Source: JBCBCP01 sp039817385 (GTDB lineage Bacteria; Pseudomonadota; Alphaproteobacteria; Rhodobacterales; Rhodobacteraceae). From it: 64,000 nt of DNA. This document shows, one piece after another, positions 25,349 through 33,273 of the stretch. The notes beneath the pieces were generated by a model. The model worked only from the letters and a program-made list of their open reading frames with translations. It was not told where the DNA came from and did not search any database. Every line of letters starts with the position of its first letter. Position 1 is the stretch's first letter. Position numbers and translations under genes: made by a program. The stretch spans positions 248,001 to 312,000 of the forward strand of contig JBCBVY010000003.1 of NCBI GenBank assembly GCA_039817385.1, given 5' to 3'.

Positions 25349-27613
25349 TTAGCCGCATTTTGAGAACCCGCAAGACGTGCAGGTCATGCACCCTTCGACC
25401 ATCTGCAACGTGTACTGCCCGCAATTCGGGCAGGCGGCGCCGCGATTTTCCTCAAGCCCGACCACCTGCGCCTGGGGGTCGGATTTCAGGCCCATCCCCT
25501 CCCCTTCCAGAAAGCCGATCTCGATCATGTGCTGTTCGATCACACCGCCAATGGCCGCGAGGATCGAGGGGATGTATTTGCCCTGCATCCACGCCCCGCC
25601 GCGCGGGTCGAACACGGCCTTCAGCTCTTCGACAACAAATGACACATCGCCCCCGCGCCGAAACACCGCAGAGATCATCCGCGTGAGCGCCACGGTCCAG
25701 GCGAAATGCTCCATATTCTTGGAATTGATAAACACCTCGAACGGGCGGCGGTGCCCGCCAATGACCAGATCGTTGATGGTGATGTAGAGCGCGTGTTCGC
25801 TGTCCGGCCATTTCACCTTGTAGGTGTTCCCCTCCAGCGTCTGGGGCCGGTCGAGCGGTTCGGACATGTAGATGACGTCGGCCCCGCTATCGACCTGTGG
25901 TGCGTCTTCGGAGGCTTCGGATACGCTGAGCACGGAGCCGGTCACGTCATTGGGGCGGTAGGTCGTGCAGCCCTTGCAGCCCTGATCCCAAGCTTGCAGG
26001 TAGACGTCCTTGAACGGCTCAAAGTCGATGTCCTCGGGGCAGTTGATCGTCTTGGAGATCGAACTGTCCACCCAGCGCTGCGCCGCGGCCTGCATCCGCA
26101 CGTGATCTGCGGGCGCAAGGTTCTGCGCGGTCACAAAGTGATCTGGATAAGGCGCATCGCCATGCATCTCGCGCCAAAGCTGGACGGCGTAGTCGACCAC
26201 CTCTTCTTCGGTCCGGGAGCCGTCCTTTTGCAGCACTTTGCGCGTGTAGGCGTGGGCAAAGACCGGCTCGATGCCACTGCTGACATTACCGGCATAAAGG
26301 CTGATCGTGCCGGTGGGCGCGATGGAGGTCAGCAGGGCGTTGCGGATGCCGTGGGTCCGGATTGCCTCGCGCACGTCTTCGTCCATGCCCTGCATCGTGC
26401 CGGAGGCCAGGAACGGCTCCGCATCGAAGAGCGGGAAGGCCCCCTTCTCGGCCGCCAGATGCGCCGAGGTCAGATACGCGGCGCGGGCGATCTGGTGCAG
26501 CCAGCGGGAGGTCAGACGCGCCGCCTCCTCTGAGCCATAGCGCGATCCGACCATCATCAGCGCATCGGCCAGACCCGTCACGCCCAGACCGATGCGCCGC
26601 TTGGCTTGCGCCTCGCGCGCTTGTGCCTCCAGCGGGAACCTGGACGCGTCCACCACGTTGTCCATCATGCGCACGGCGGTCGCGACGAGGTCGGCCAGCG
26701 CATCCTCGTCCAGCGCGGCGGCGTCCGCATAGGGGGCGGTGACGAGGCGCGCGAGGTTGATGGAGCCCAAAAGACACGCGCCATAGGGTGGCAGCGGCTG
26801 CTCCCCGCAGGGGTTGGTCGCGGAGATGGTCTCGCAATACTGAAGGTTGTTGGCCGCGTTGATCCGGTCGATGAAGATCACCCCCGGTTCGGCGTAGTCA
26901 TAAGTCGCCTGCATGATCCGGTTCCACAGATCGCGCGCCTGCACGGTCCGGTAAGTCTTGCCGTCAAAGGTCAGACCCCACGGCCCGTCCGCCTTGACCG
27001 CGTCCATGAACGGGTCGGTCACAAGGACGCTGAGGTTAAACATGCGCAGGCGGGCAGCGTCGGATTTGGCGGTGATAAAGTCTTCGATGTCCGGGTGATC
27101 GCAGCGCATCGTCGCCATCATCGCCCCGCGGCGGCTGCCCGCGGACATGATGGTGCGGCACATCGCGTCCCACACATCCATGAAAGACAGCGGGCCGGAC
27201 GCGTCGGCGGCCACACCCGACACGGCGGCACCCTTGGGCCGGATGGTGGAGAAATCATAGCCGATCCCGCCGCCCTGCTGCATCGTCAGCGCAGCCTCTT
27301 TCAGCATGTCGAAGATGCCGCCCATGCTGTCGGGGATCGTGCCCATGACAAAGCAGTTGAAGAGCGTCACCGAGCGCGCGGTGCCCGCACCCGCGGTGAT
27401 GCGGCCCGCGGGCAAGAACTTGAAGTCCTCCAGAGCGCTGTAGAAGGTCTTTTCCCACGTCACGGGGTCCTTTTCGACGCGAGCGAGGTCGCGGGCGATG
27501 CGGCGCCAGGTGTCCTCTACGGAGCCGTCAATCGACGCGCCATCGGCATCCTTGAACCGGTATTTCATGTCCCAGATCTGCTCCGCGATGGGAGCGGCAA
27601 AACGGTCTGTCAT
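25349..27613 (-). CDS. nrdJ: adenosylcobalamin-dependent (class II) ribonucleotide reductase
   Basis: A 754-residue class II reductase that makes deoxyribonucleotides using coenzyme B12 and needs neither oxygen nor a second subunit. Conserved family blocks include the N-terminal cysteine region SVTLFNCFVMGT, the GGGIGYDFSTIRPKG and SGSRRGAMMATM-like stretches, the catalytic NPCGEQPLPPYGACLLGSINL, and IAPTGTISL. The C-terminus has a Cys-rich zinc-ribbon-like tail (CPNCGQ...CMTCTSCGFSKCG), which is involved in redox reactivation. I chose MTDRFAAPIAEQIW as the start; the 19 codons upstream lack support. No cobalamin riboswitch is visible upstream. Confidence 0.95.
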   Translation of the reverse strand: MTDRFAAPIAEQIWDMKYRFKDADGASIDGSVEDTWRRIARDLARVEKDPVTWEKTFYSALEDFKFLPAGRITAGAGTARSVTLFNCFVMGTIPDSMGGIFDMLKEAALTMQQGGGIGYDFSTIRPKGAAVSGVAADASGPLSFMDVWDAMCRTIMSAGSRRGAMMATMRCDHPDIEDFITAKSDAARLRMFNLSVLVTDPFMDAVKADGPWGLTFDGKTYRTVQARDLWNRIMQATYDYAEPGVIFIDRINAANNLQYCETISATNPCGEQPLPPYGACLLGSINLARLVTAPYADAAALDEDALADLVATAVRMMDNVVDASRFPLEAQAREAQAKRRIGLGVTGLADALMMVGSRYGSEEAARLTSRWLHQIARAAYLTSAHLAAEKGAFPLFDAEPFLASGTMQGMDEDVREAIRTHGIRNALLTSIAPTGTISLYAGNVSSGIEPVFAHAYTRKVLQKDGSRTEEEVVDYAVQLWREMHGDAPYPDHFVTAQNLAPADHVRMQAAAQRWVDSSISKTINCPEDIDFEPFKDVYLQAWDQGCKGCTTYRPNDVTGSVLSVSEASEDAPQVDSGADVIYMSEPLDRPQTLEGNTYKVKWPDSEHALYITINDLVIGGHRRPFEVFINSKNMEHFAWTVALTRMISAVFRRGGDVSFVVEELKAVFDPRGGAWMQGKYIPSILAAIGGVIEQHMIEIGFLEGEGMGLKSDPQAQVVGLEENRGAACPNCGQYTLQMVEGCMTCTSCGFSKCG

Positions 27614-27730
27614 GACGTGATTCCCCTGTGTCAGAGGCATGTAAGTGTAGCGGCGGCGTGCGTTTTCCACAACCGATTGCTTTCATCGACGGTCTGACTA
27701 CCATATGCTGCGTGTTTTGTGGGGGACTCT

Positions 27731-28162
27731 GTGGATAAGTATATCAATCTGATCAAGCTGAGCGTCGGCAGCGAGAGCGTCGAGGATATCGCCGCGTGGC
27801 AAGCCACAAAGCGCGCGCAGACCGCTGACGGCCTGCCCCGGCACATCACCCGCATGTGGCCCAAGCGCGCGGCGGAGATCCTGAACGGCGGGTCGATTTA
27901 TTGGGTGACGAAGGGTGTCGTATCCTGCCGCCAGCGTATCCTGCGGCTGGACGAAGTGATGGGCAGCGACGGCATCCGCCGCTGCGCCATCGTGTCGGAC
28001 CCGGCGCTGATCCGGGTGCGCGGCGGGCTCAAAAAGCCGTTCCAGGGCTGGCGGTATCTGCAACCCGAAGATGCCCCGGAAGACCTGCCGGAGGGACGCG
28101 AGATGGAAAGCCCGCTGCCTGCAGACCTGGCGCGGGGATTGGCGGAGATCGGGGTGCTTTAG
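27731..28162 (+). CDS. DUF1489 family protein
   Basis: A 143-residue soluble protein of a conserved alphaproteobacterial family of unknown function. It begins with the family-typical YINLIKLSVGSESVEDIAAWQ and has a central NGGSIYWVTKGVVSCRQRIL and a C-terminal PFQGWRYL block. I chose the GTG at 27731 because GGGGG lies just upstream and family members begin a few residues before YINLIKL; another GTG four codons earlier is possible. It is divergent from nrdJ across about 117 bp and convergent with hisG, separated by a terminator. Confidence 0.87.
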   Translation: MDKYINLIKLSVGSESVEDIAAWQATKRAQTADGLPRHITRMWPKRAAEILNGGSIYWVTKGVVSCRQRILRLDEVMGSDGIRRCAIVSDPALIRVRGGLKKPFQGWRYLQPEDAPEDLPEGREMESPLPADLARGLAEIGVL

Positions 28163-28167
28163 ACGAG

Positions 28168-28213
28168 GCAGAGTTTTCAGAAAACTCTGCAGGATTTTTT
28201 GTAGCAAAAAATC
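28168..28213. terminator. bidirectional terminator between DUF1489 gene and hisG
   Basis: A hairpin with 10-bp arms GCAGAGTTTT (28168-28177) and AAAACTCTGC (28181-28190), CAG loop, is followed by a T-run. A second inverted repeat, GATTTTTTG-TAG-CAAAAAATC at 28193-28213, gives T-runs in both directions and reaches the hisG stop. The first hairpin belongs to the same palindrome family as 61201-61246. Confidence 0.85.
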
Positions 28214-28901
28214 AGGCCAGGCGATCGAGCAACGTCCGCAGCGTCTCGCGCTCCGCGTCCTCCAGCGGCGCGGTGCGGGAACGCCAGAGCGTCGCCTGAC
28301 TGCGCAGGATCAGCCCATCTTCCAGCACGCGCAGGTGATTCGCGGCCAGCGTCTCTCCGCTCGACGTGATATCTGCGATGGCCTCCGCCGTCTCGTTCGC
28401 CACCGTGCCTTCGGTCGCGCCCTGGCTGTCGACGATGGCATAGTCGGCCACACCCGCCTCGCGCAGGAACTCCCGCACCAGCCGGTGGTATTTCGTCGCG
28501 ATGCGGAGCCGGAAGCCGTGGGTGCCGCGGAACTGGGCCGCAACCGCGTCGAGATCGTCAAGCGTTGTCACATCAACCCACGCCTTCGGCACCGCCAGTA
28601 CCAAATCGGCGTGGCCAAAGCCCATCTCCGCCATCGGCTCGACCTGCTGTTCCCACAACGGCAGCTTGTCCTGAACAAGGTCAGTGCCCGTCACGCCCAG
28701 GTGCAGACGCCCCGCGGCCAGCTCACGCGGGACTTCACCGGCACTGACCAGCACAAGGCTCACACCCTCCACCCCCAGCGCGCGGCCCGCATATTCACGG
28801 TCGGACCCGGTCCGCTCAAGCGTGACACCGCGGGCGGCGAACCACTGAAAGGTTTTATCCATAAGCCGCCCCTTGGACGGCACGCCCAGCTTGATCGTCA
28901 T
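28212..28901 (-). CDS. hisG: ATP phosphoribosyltransferase, short form
   Basis: A 229-residue HisG, the first enzyme of histidine synthesis, joining ATP and PRPP. Family blocks are IKLGVPSKGRLMDKT, VLVSAGEVPRELAAGRLHLGVTGTDLV and the PRPP-loop segment VDSQGATEGTVANETAEAI-type stretch. It lacks the C-terminal regulatory domain of the ~300-residue form, so it should need HisZ for activity and histidine feedback. HisZ is encoded directly upstream with a four-base overlap, which supports this reading. Confidence 0.95.
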   Translation of the reverse strand: MTIKLGVPSKGRLMDKTFQWFAARGVTLERTGSDREYAGRALGVEGVSLVLVSAGEVPRELAAGRLHLGVTGTDLVQDKLPLWEQQVEPMAEMGFGHADLVLAVPKAWVDVTTLDDLDAVAAQFRGTHGFRLRIATKYHRLVREFLREAGVADYAIVDSQGATEGTVANETAEAIADITSSGETLAANHLRVLEDGLILRSQATLWRSRTAPLEDAERETLRTLLDRLA

Positions 28902-29977
28902 TGGCCCGCCTCCAGGTCGGTCATCAGCCCGGGGCGCAGCACCGCGCCGACCGATGGCACGGCCACATCCCCCAGCCGCGCGGTCAGCGCATCATAGCGC
29001 CCGCCGCTGGCAATAGGCGGCAGATCGGGGCGGCTGGCGGCGTGGAAGCCAAAGACAAAGCCGTCGTAATATTCCATCGAGGTACGGCCATAGCTCGCCT
29101 CGAAATCGAGCGCCTCCGTATCGATCCCCCGCGCCGCCAGCGCATCCGCACGCGCCGCCAGCCGGTCCACGGCAGTGGCAATCGCGGGCATGTCTATCGC
29201 CAGATCGCGCAACCGGCTGAGCGCGTAAGGCACGGTTTCGCGCACATCCAGAAGGGCGGTGATCAGGTCCAGCTCCGTCTCGCTGAGCGGTTGCGCCTGC
29301 GCGTCGGCGTGCAGGGTCGTGATGCGCGCGTCAATCTCGCCCAGCGTGCGCAGGCCAATCATGGGCTTGGCCCCGCGCAAGGGCTCGACATCTTCCAGCA
29401 GTGCCGCGCGGGCGGGTGGCACCGGGCGGCGGCCTGCAAACCGGTCCAGCAGCGCGCGAAAGCGGCGTGGGCGCCAGATGTGGCGCGCGAGCGCCGCGCG
29501 GCGCGCCTCGGTCGTGCGCAGGCCGCCGACTGCGGCCATCAGGATGCCGATATCTCCCGTCGCGGCCCGCAGGTTCAGCGGCGCGGCCACCTCGGCCATC
29601 AGGGCAAAGACCTCTGCATCATCCGCCGCGGGGTCGGTGCCGCCCATCAGCTCGAACCCAACCTGAAGGTATTCGCTTGCCCGGTCCGGGTGGTCGTCCT
29701 GCCGACGGAACACTTCGCCCGCGTAGGTGTAGCGTGTGGGGTTGGCGCCGCTTTCCATGTGCATTTGCACAACGGGCACCGTGAAGTCCGGGCGCAGCAT
29801 CTGCTCGCCGCGCACGGCATCGGTGGTGACAAAGGCGCGGGCGCGGATATCCTCGCCATAAAGGTCCAGCAGCGTGCCCGCATCCTGCAGGATCGGCGGT
29901 TCGACAACCTGCGCGCCTTGGGCTGCGAAGTGGTCACGCAGCGCGGCAGCGCGGGCGCGGGCGGCTTGGGAAATCAT
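28898..29977 (-). CDS. hisZ: ATP phosphoribosyltransferase regulatory subunit
   Basis: A 359-residue paralogue of histidyl-tRNA synthetase that serves as the regulatory partner of short HisG. It keeps class II synthetase motif 2-like sequence (TRYTYAGEVFRRQDDHPDRASEYLQVGFELMG) and a motif 3-like GGRYDALTARLG, but lacks the anticodon-binding domain. The ATG at 29977 overlaps the hisS stop, and the gene end overlaps hisG. The hisS-hisZ-hisG order suggests one transcript coupling tRNA charging with histidine synthesis. Confidence 0.93.
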   Translation of the reverse strand: MISQAARARAAALRDHFAAQGAQVVEPPILQDAGTLLDLYGEDIRARAFVTTDAVRGEQMLRPDFTVPVVQMHMESGANPTRYTYAGEVFRRQDDHPDRASEYLQVGFELMGGTDPAADDAEVFALMAEVAAPLNLRAATGDIGILMAAVGGLRTTEARRAALARHIWRPRRFRALLDRFAGRRPVPPARAALLEDVEPLRGAKPMIGLRTLGEIDARITTLHADAQAQPLSETELDLITALLDVRETVPYALSRLRDLAIDMPAIATAVDRLAARADALAARGIDTEALDFEASYGRTSMEYYDGFVFGFHAASRPDLPPIASGGRYDALTARLGDVAVPSVGAVLRPGLMTDLEAGQ

Positions 29978-31542
29978 GCGTGGCGCGCGAGGATCTCGCG
30001 GACCTTTGCCAGCATCTGATCGCGCGGCACCTCGTATTGGCTGGGGTTTTCGGCCCATTCCTCATGCGTTGCCGTTTCTGCGATCTTGGCGCCTTCGATC
30101 AGGTCCTTGATCTGCACGACGCCCTTTTCGTGCTCATCACCGCCCTCGATAATGGCGATGGGCGCGCCGCGCTTGTCGGCGTATTTGAGCTGATTGCCGA
30201 AGTTGCGCGGGTTGCCGAGATAAACCTCGGCGCGCAAACCGGCCTGCCGCAGCTCCGCCACCATCGCCTGGTAGTCGGCCATGCGGGCCTTATCCATGAC
30301 GGTGACGACGATCGGGCCTTGCGCTTCGGTTTTCAGTTGCCCCTTAGAGGCCAGCGCCGCCAGCAGCCGATCCACCCCGATGGAGACGCCCGTTGCCGGC
30401 ACTTCCTGCCCGGTAAAGCGCTTCACAAGGTCATCATACCGCCCACCGCCCGCAACCGATCCAAACTGCACCGTCTGACCCTTTTCGTTCTGCACGTCGA
30501 AGGTCAGTTCCGCCTCGTAGACCGGGCCGGTGTAATAGCCGAGACCGCGCACCACAGAGGGGTCGATGACGATGCGGTCCGCGAAGTAACCTTGCGTCGC
30601 TACCAATTCAGCTATTTCCTTTAATTCATCGACACCTTCGTTTCCGATCTTGCTTAATCCGACTAGTTTTCTGAGATATCCACACATCGTGAAGTTGTAA
30701 GGCGCAATTACCTTGGTTTTGCCCTCCTCCCCTATCCAATCCAACCCGACGAAATCGGGGTTCGGATTTTCACTTACAACTCTCGTTGCAGAAACAAACG
30801 ACATTACAATAGCCGCTTGGTGCGTAGTAAGTCCTGCGCCCTCTGCAACGTCGCCGCTGGCATCAACTCGACCGCCAGTAAGCAGTTCCATCACAGCTTC
30901 CTCGCCGAGGCGATCCAGCTTATCTATCGCCCGAAGAACTATGCCTCGTTCATTTTCAAAACGACTTGGATCCGCAGCGTCCAGTAAGCCAGCTGCTTCT
31001 AAAATACCGTTCAGAACCTTACGGTTGTTGATGCGGATGACATACTGGCCACCAAGACCGACCTCTTCAAGGCAATCGGCGAGCATCGCGCAGATCTCCG
31101 CGTCGGCGGCCATCGAAGCCGTACCCACAGTATCTGCATCACATTGATAAAACTGCCGAAACCGCCCAGGCCCCGGCTTTTCATTCCGCCAGACCGGACC
31201 CATCGTGTAGCGGCGATAGGGGCTGGGCAGATCGTTCCGGTGCTGGGCATAGACGCGCGCCAGCGGAGCTGTCATGTCGTAGCGCAAGGCGAGCCAGTCG
31301 CCGTCTTCCTCCTGCCACGCGAAAACCCCCTCATTCGGGCGGTCCACGTCAGGCAGGAACTTGCCCAGCGCCTCCACCGTCTCCACGGCGGAGGACTCCA
31401 GCGCGTCAAATCCGTAGCGGTGATAGACCCCAGCGATCTTCTGCAGCATCTCGGCGCGGGTGGTCACCTCGGCGCCGAAATAGTCGCGAAAGCCCTTGGG
31501 CGTCATCGCCTTGGGGCGCGGGGTCTTCTTGGGCTTGGCCAT
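29974..31542 (-). CDS. hisS: histidyl-tRNA synthetase (mosaic composition)
   Basis: A 522-residue class II synthetase. Motif 2 is in YRRYTMGPVWRNEKPGPGRFRQFYQCDAD, the histidine-binding motif is VVRGLGYYTGPVYEAEL, motif 3 is in GGGRYDDLVKRFTGQEVPATGVSIGVDRLL, and a C-terminal anticodon-binding domain follows. I chose MAKPKK as start. The middle (30600-31080, about residues 154-314) is unusual: by hand count it has ~49% G+C overall and ~39% in 30601-30720, against 65% in the 60 bases just to its left, and it uses AGA, CTA, TTA and ATA codons that are rare elsewhere here. The protein reads continuously, so the gene is probably functional. Confidence 0.95.
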   Translation of the reverse strand: MAKPKKTPRPKAMTPKGFRDYFGAEVTTRAEMLQKIAGVYHRYGFDALESSAVETVEALGKFLPDVDRPNEGVFAWQEEDGDWLALRYDMTAPLARVYAQHRNDLPSPYRRYTMGPVWRNEKPGPGRFRQFYQCDADTVGTASMAADAEICAMLADCLEEVGLGGQYVIRINNRKVLNGILEAAGLLDAADPSRFENERGIVLRAIDKLDRLGEEAVMELLTGGRVDASGDVAEGAGLTTHQAAIVMSFVSATRVVSENPNPDFVGLDWIGEEGKTKVIAPYNFTMCGYLRKLVGLSKIGNEGVDELKEIAELVATQGYFADRIVIDPSVVRGLGYYTGPVYEAELTFDVQNEKGQTVQFGSVAGGGRYDDLVKRFTGQEVPATGVSIGVDRLLAALASKGQLKTEAQGPIVVTVMDKARMADYQAMVAELRQAGLRAEVYLGNPRNFGNQLKYADKRGAPIAIIEGGDEHEKGVVQIKDLIEGAKIAETATHEEWAENPSQYEVPRDQMLAKVREILARHA

Positions 31543-31635
31543 GTCAGGCTCCGGGCAGATAGGTGCGCGCACCGCTTAACGCGGGCGCGGCAGGGGGGCA
31601 AGCCGGGGCTTGTGCGCCGAAGCGGTACAGGCCAG

Positions 31636-31839
31636 ATGGAGCGCATGGAAGAGCTTGAAGAAAAGATCGCCTACCTTGAGCGCCACCTAGGCGAGCTGTC
31701 AGATGTTGTCGCGCGACAGGCCGGGGAGATCGACGTGCTGACCCGCCGCGTGGCGATGCTGATGCAGCGCGAGGCCGAACGGGAACGCTCGGCGACAGGC
31801 GGAGTGGTGCTGGGGGATGAACGCCCGCCGCATTATTGA
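31636..31839 (+). CDS. slyX: SlyX family protein
   Basis: A 67-residue, mainly alpha-helical protein. The heptad-like MEELEEKIAYLERHLGELSDVVARQAGEIDVL segment predicts a coiled coil, and the tail ends in RPPHY, a SlyX hallmark. Function in bacteria is not established. The ATG at 31636 fits the family's usual length. It is divergent from hisS with a gap of 93 bp, and convergent with the lipoprotein gene across a long inverted repeat. Confidence 0.9.
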   Translation: MERMEELEEKIAYLERHLGELSDVVARQAGEIDVLTRRVAMLMQREAERERSATGGVVLGDERPPHY

Positions 31840-31859
31840 CCGAAGGATAGGCGACAAAG

Positions 31860-32051
31860 CGGCCCTCCGGGGGAAGTTTTTTGGGAACAGAGAAGTGGGC
31901 CGGGTCCACCCCCGGCACATCAGGCCGAGGGCTTCTCCGTTCACGCAGGTTCGCGCTTCCGCTACCCACGCATGGACAGGGTGAAGCCTCTTGGTAAAAA
32001 AGGGGTTAACTCAACCTTCTCTGTTCCCAAAAAAACTTTCCCCGAAGGGCC
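31860..32051. repeat. long imperfect inverted repeat between convergent genes
   Basis: The left arm 31861-31895 begins GGCCCTCCGGGGG and ends GGGAACAGAGAAG. The right arm 32016-32051 is its reverse complement with two substitutions and one extra T. The arms enclose 120 bp. The left arm also matches 43914-43949 at 28 of 36 positions and the xdhA linker repeat begins with the right arm's CTTCTCTGTTC. It therefore looks like two opposed copies of a dispersed repeat, or a MITE-like unit. The poly-A/T in each arm could also end transcripts from both convergent genes. Confidence 0.8.
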
Positions 32052-32072
32052 GGGTTGCAACCGGGCCGCCGG

Positions 32073-33212
32073 TCAGGGCGTCTTGATCACCTTCGCCAAC
32101 ACCGCGCCGTCGTGCAGCAGAATATCCGCCCAGCGCGCGGTGCTTTCGAAACGTTCATAACTGCTAACGAAGACGGTGTTGCGTTCGAGCCGGTCGATGC
32201 GCGCGCCGCACGGTTGGCGCCGCGGTGCGCCGCAGATACGGGATTTGATCTGGTCGTAAGACCGGTCTGCCTCAGTATAGCCGTAAGCGCTGGCGGGCAG
32301 GACGAAGCGCAGGTTTTCGTAGGTCGACGGTGCGCCGAAAAGCGCGAGTGCTGCGGTGAACTGACGGGGGCAGCCGTCTGCAAAGCCGGTGACGTACCAG
32401 GTGCGCGGGGCGGTGCTGCCGGGGTTGCTGTCATAGAGCGTGAAACCCTGGCCGCGTGCGGGGGCCTTTTCGATCTGTTTGCCAAAATCACGGCGGGCGG
32501 CATCGCAGACCCGGGCGATCTGTCCGAATGGCAGCATCGTGCCGGGCGGCACATCCAGCTTGTCCGCCGTGCGCGGCGGCAGCGCTTGCACCGGCGCCGC
32601 GCCGCTATCGCGGCCCCGCTCGGTGGGTGCAGGGCCGAGGGAGGCAAGCTCGGGGCGCGCGACCCCTCTGTCACCCCCTGCAAAAAGGCCCAGCAGGCCG
32701 GCGCGGCGGGTTGGCGTGGGGGGTGTCTCTGGCGCGTCTGCCGGTTGCTCCGCGGTCACGATCACCTCTGCGGGCTCTGTCGTTGCAACGGGTGGCGCCG
32801 GAATGTCGGGTTCAGGTTCGGAGAGTGGGCCGCTGCCCGTACCGGTGAACCTTGAGAACAGGCTGCGGCGGGGCGGGGCGTCCGCCCCGGTTTCCGTCTG
32901 CTGGATCTGAGCGGCAGGCGCTTGTGCGGTCGCCTCGGAGGGCGCCGCCGCGGTGGCATCCGTACCAGTGGCAAGCTCCGCCGCGGGGGCATCCGTGACA
33001 GTGGTAGGCGTCGGCGCGGGTTCGGCCCGGCTTAGCAGACGGGTGAGGAACCCACCCGCGTCGCCCGTCTCTTCCGGTGTGGGCAGCGCGGCGGCGGTCT
33101 GGGTTTCGGGCAGGACCAGATCGGTTTCGGACAGGCGTTCGATGCCGCGGCCCGCGTCGCAGGCCGACAGCAGCGCAAAGGCGGCTGGCACAAGTAGGAT
33201 CGTTCGAAGCAT
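32073..33212 (-). CDS. hypothetical lipoprotein with disordered central region
   Basis: A 379-residue predicted lipoprotein: MLRTILLVPAAFALLSAC with lipid Cys18. A Pro/Ala/Thr-rich low-complexity region covers about residues 30-210 with scattered short motifs (RRSLFSRFTG, RRAGLLGLFAGG). The C-terminal ~160 residues look folded and contain four Cys (RVCDAARRDFG, GFADGCPRQFTAALALFG, SRICGAPRRQPCGARID). I do not recognise a named family. The start is the ATG at 33212; the frame continues upstream only as a non-conserved extension. It is read in the same direction as dnaE, 61 bp downstream of it. Confidence 0.8.
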   Translation of the reverse strand: MLRTILLVPAAFALLSACDAGRGIERLSETDLVLPETQTAAALPTPEETGDAGGFLTRLLSRAEPAPTPTTVTDAPAAELATGTDATAAAPSEATAQAPAAQIQQTETGADAPPRRSLFSRFTGTGSGPLSEPEPDIPAPPVATTEPAEVIVTAEQPADAPETPPTPTRRAGLLGLFAGGDRGVARPELASLGPAPTERGRDSGAAPVQALPPRTADKLDVPPGTMLPFGQIARVCDAARRDFGKQIEKAPARGQGFTLYDSNPGSTAPRTWYVTGFADGCPRQFTAALALFGAPSTYENLRFVLPASAYGYTEADRSYDQIKSRICGAPRRQPCGARIDRLERNTVFVSSYERFESTARWADILLHDGAVLAKVIKTP

Positions 33213-33273
33213 CTGTCCCCTTCCCCTGCCAAACGGCCTAGCGTGCGTTGCGCCCAAAGTCCACATCAGGGCG

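Noticed and set aside
27614..27730. Cobalamin riboswitch ahead of nrdJ
   Set aside because: The gap is only ~117 bp and I could find no B12-box-like sequence or multi-stem fold; a covariance-model search would settle it.
31860..32051. Insertion sequence
   Set aside because: The arms enclose only 120 bp with no transposase fragment, so at most a MITE-like element.
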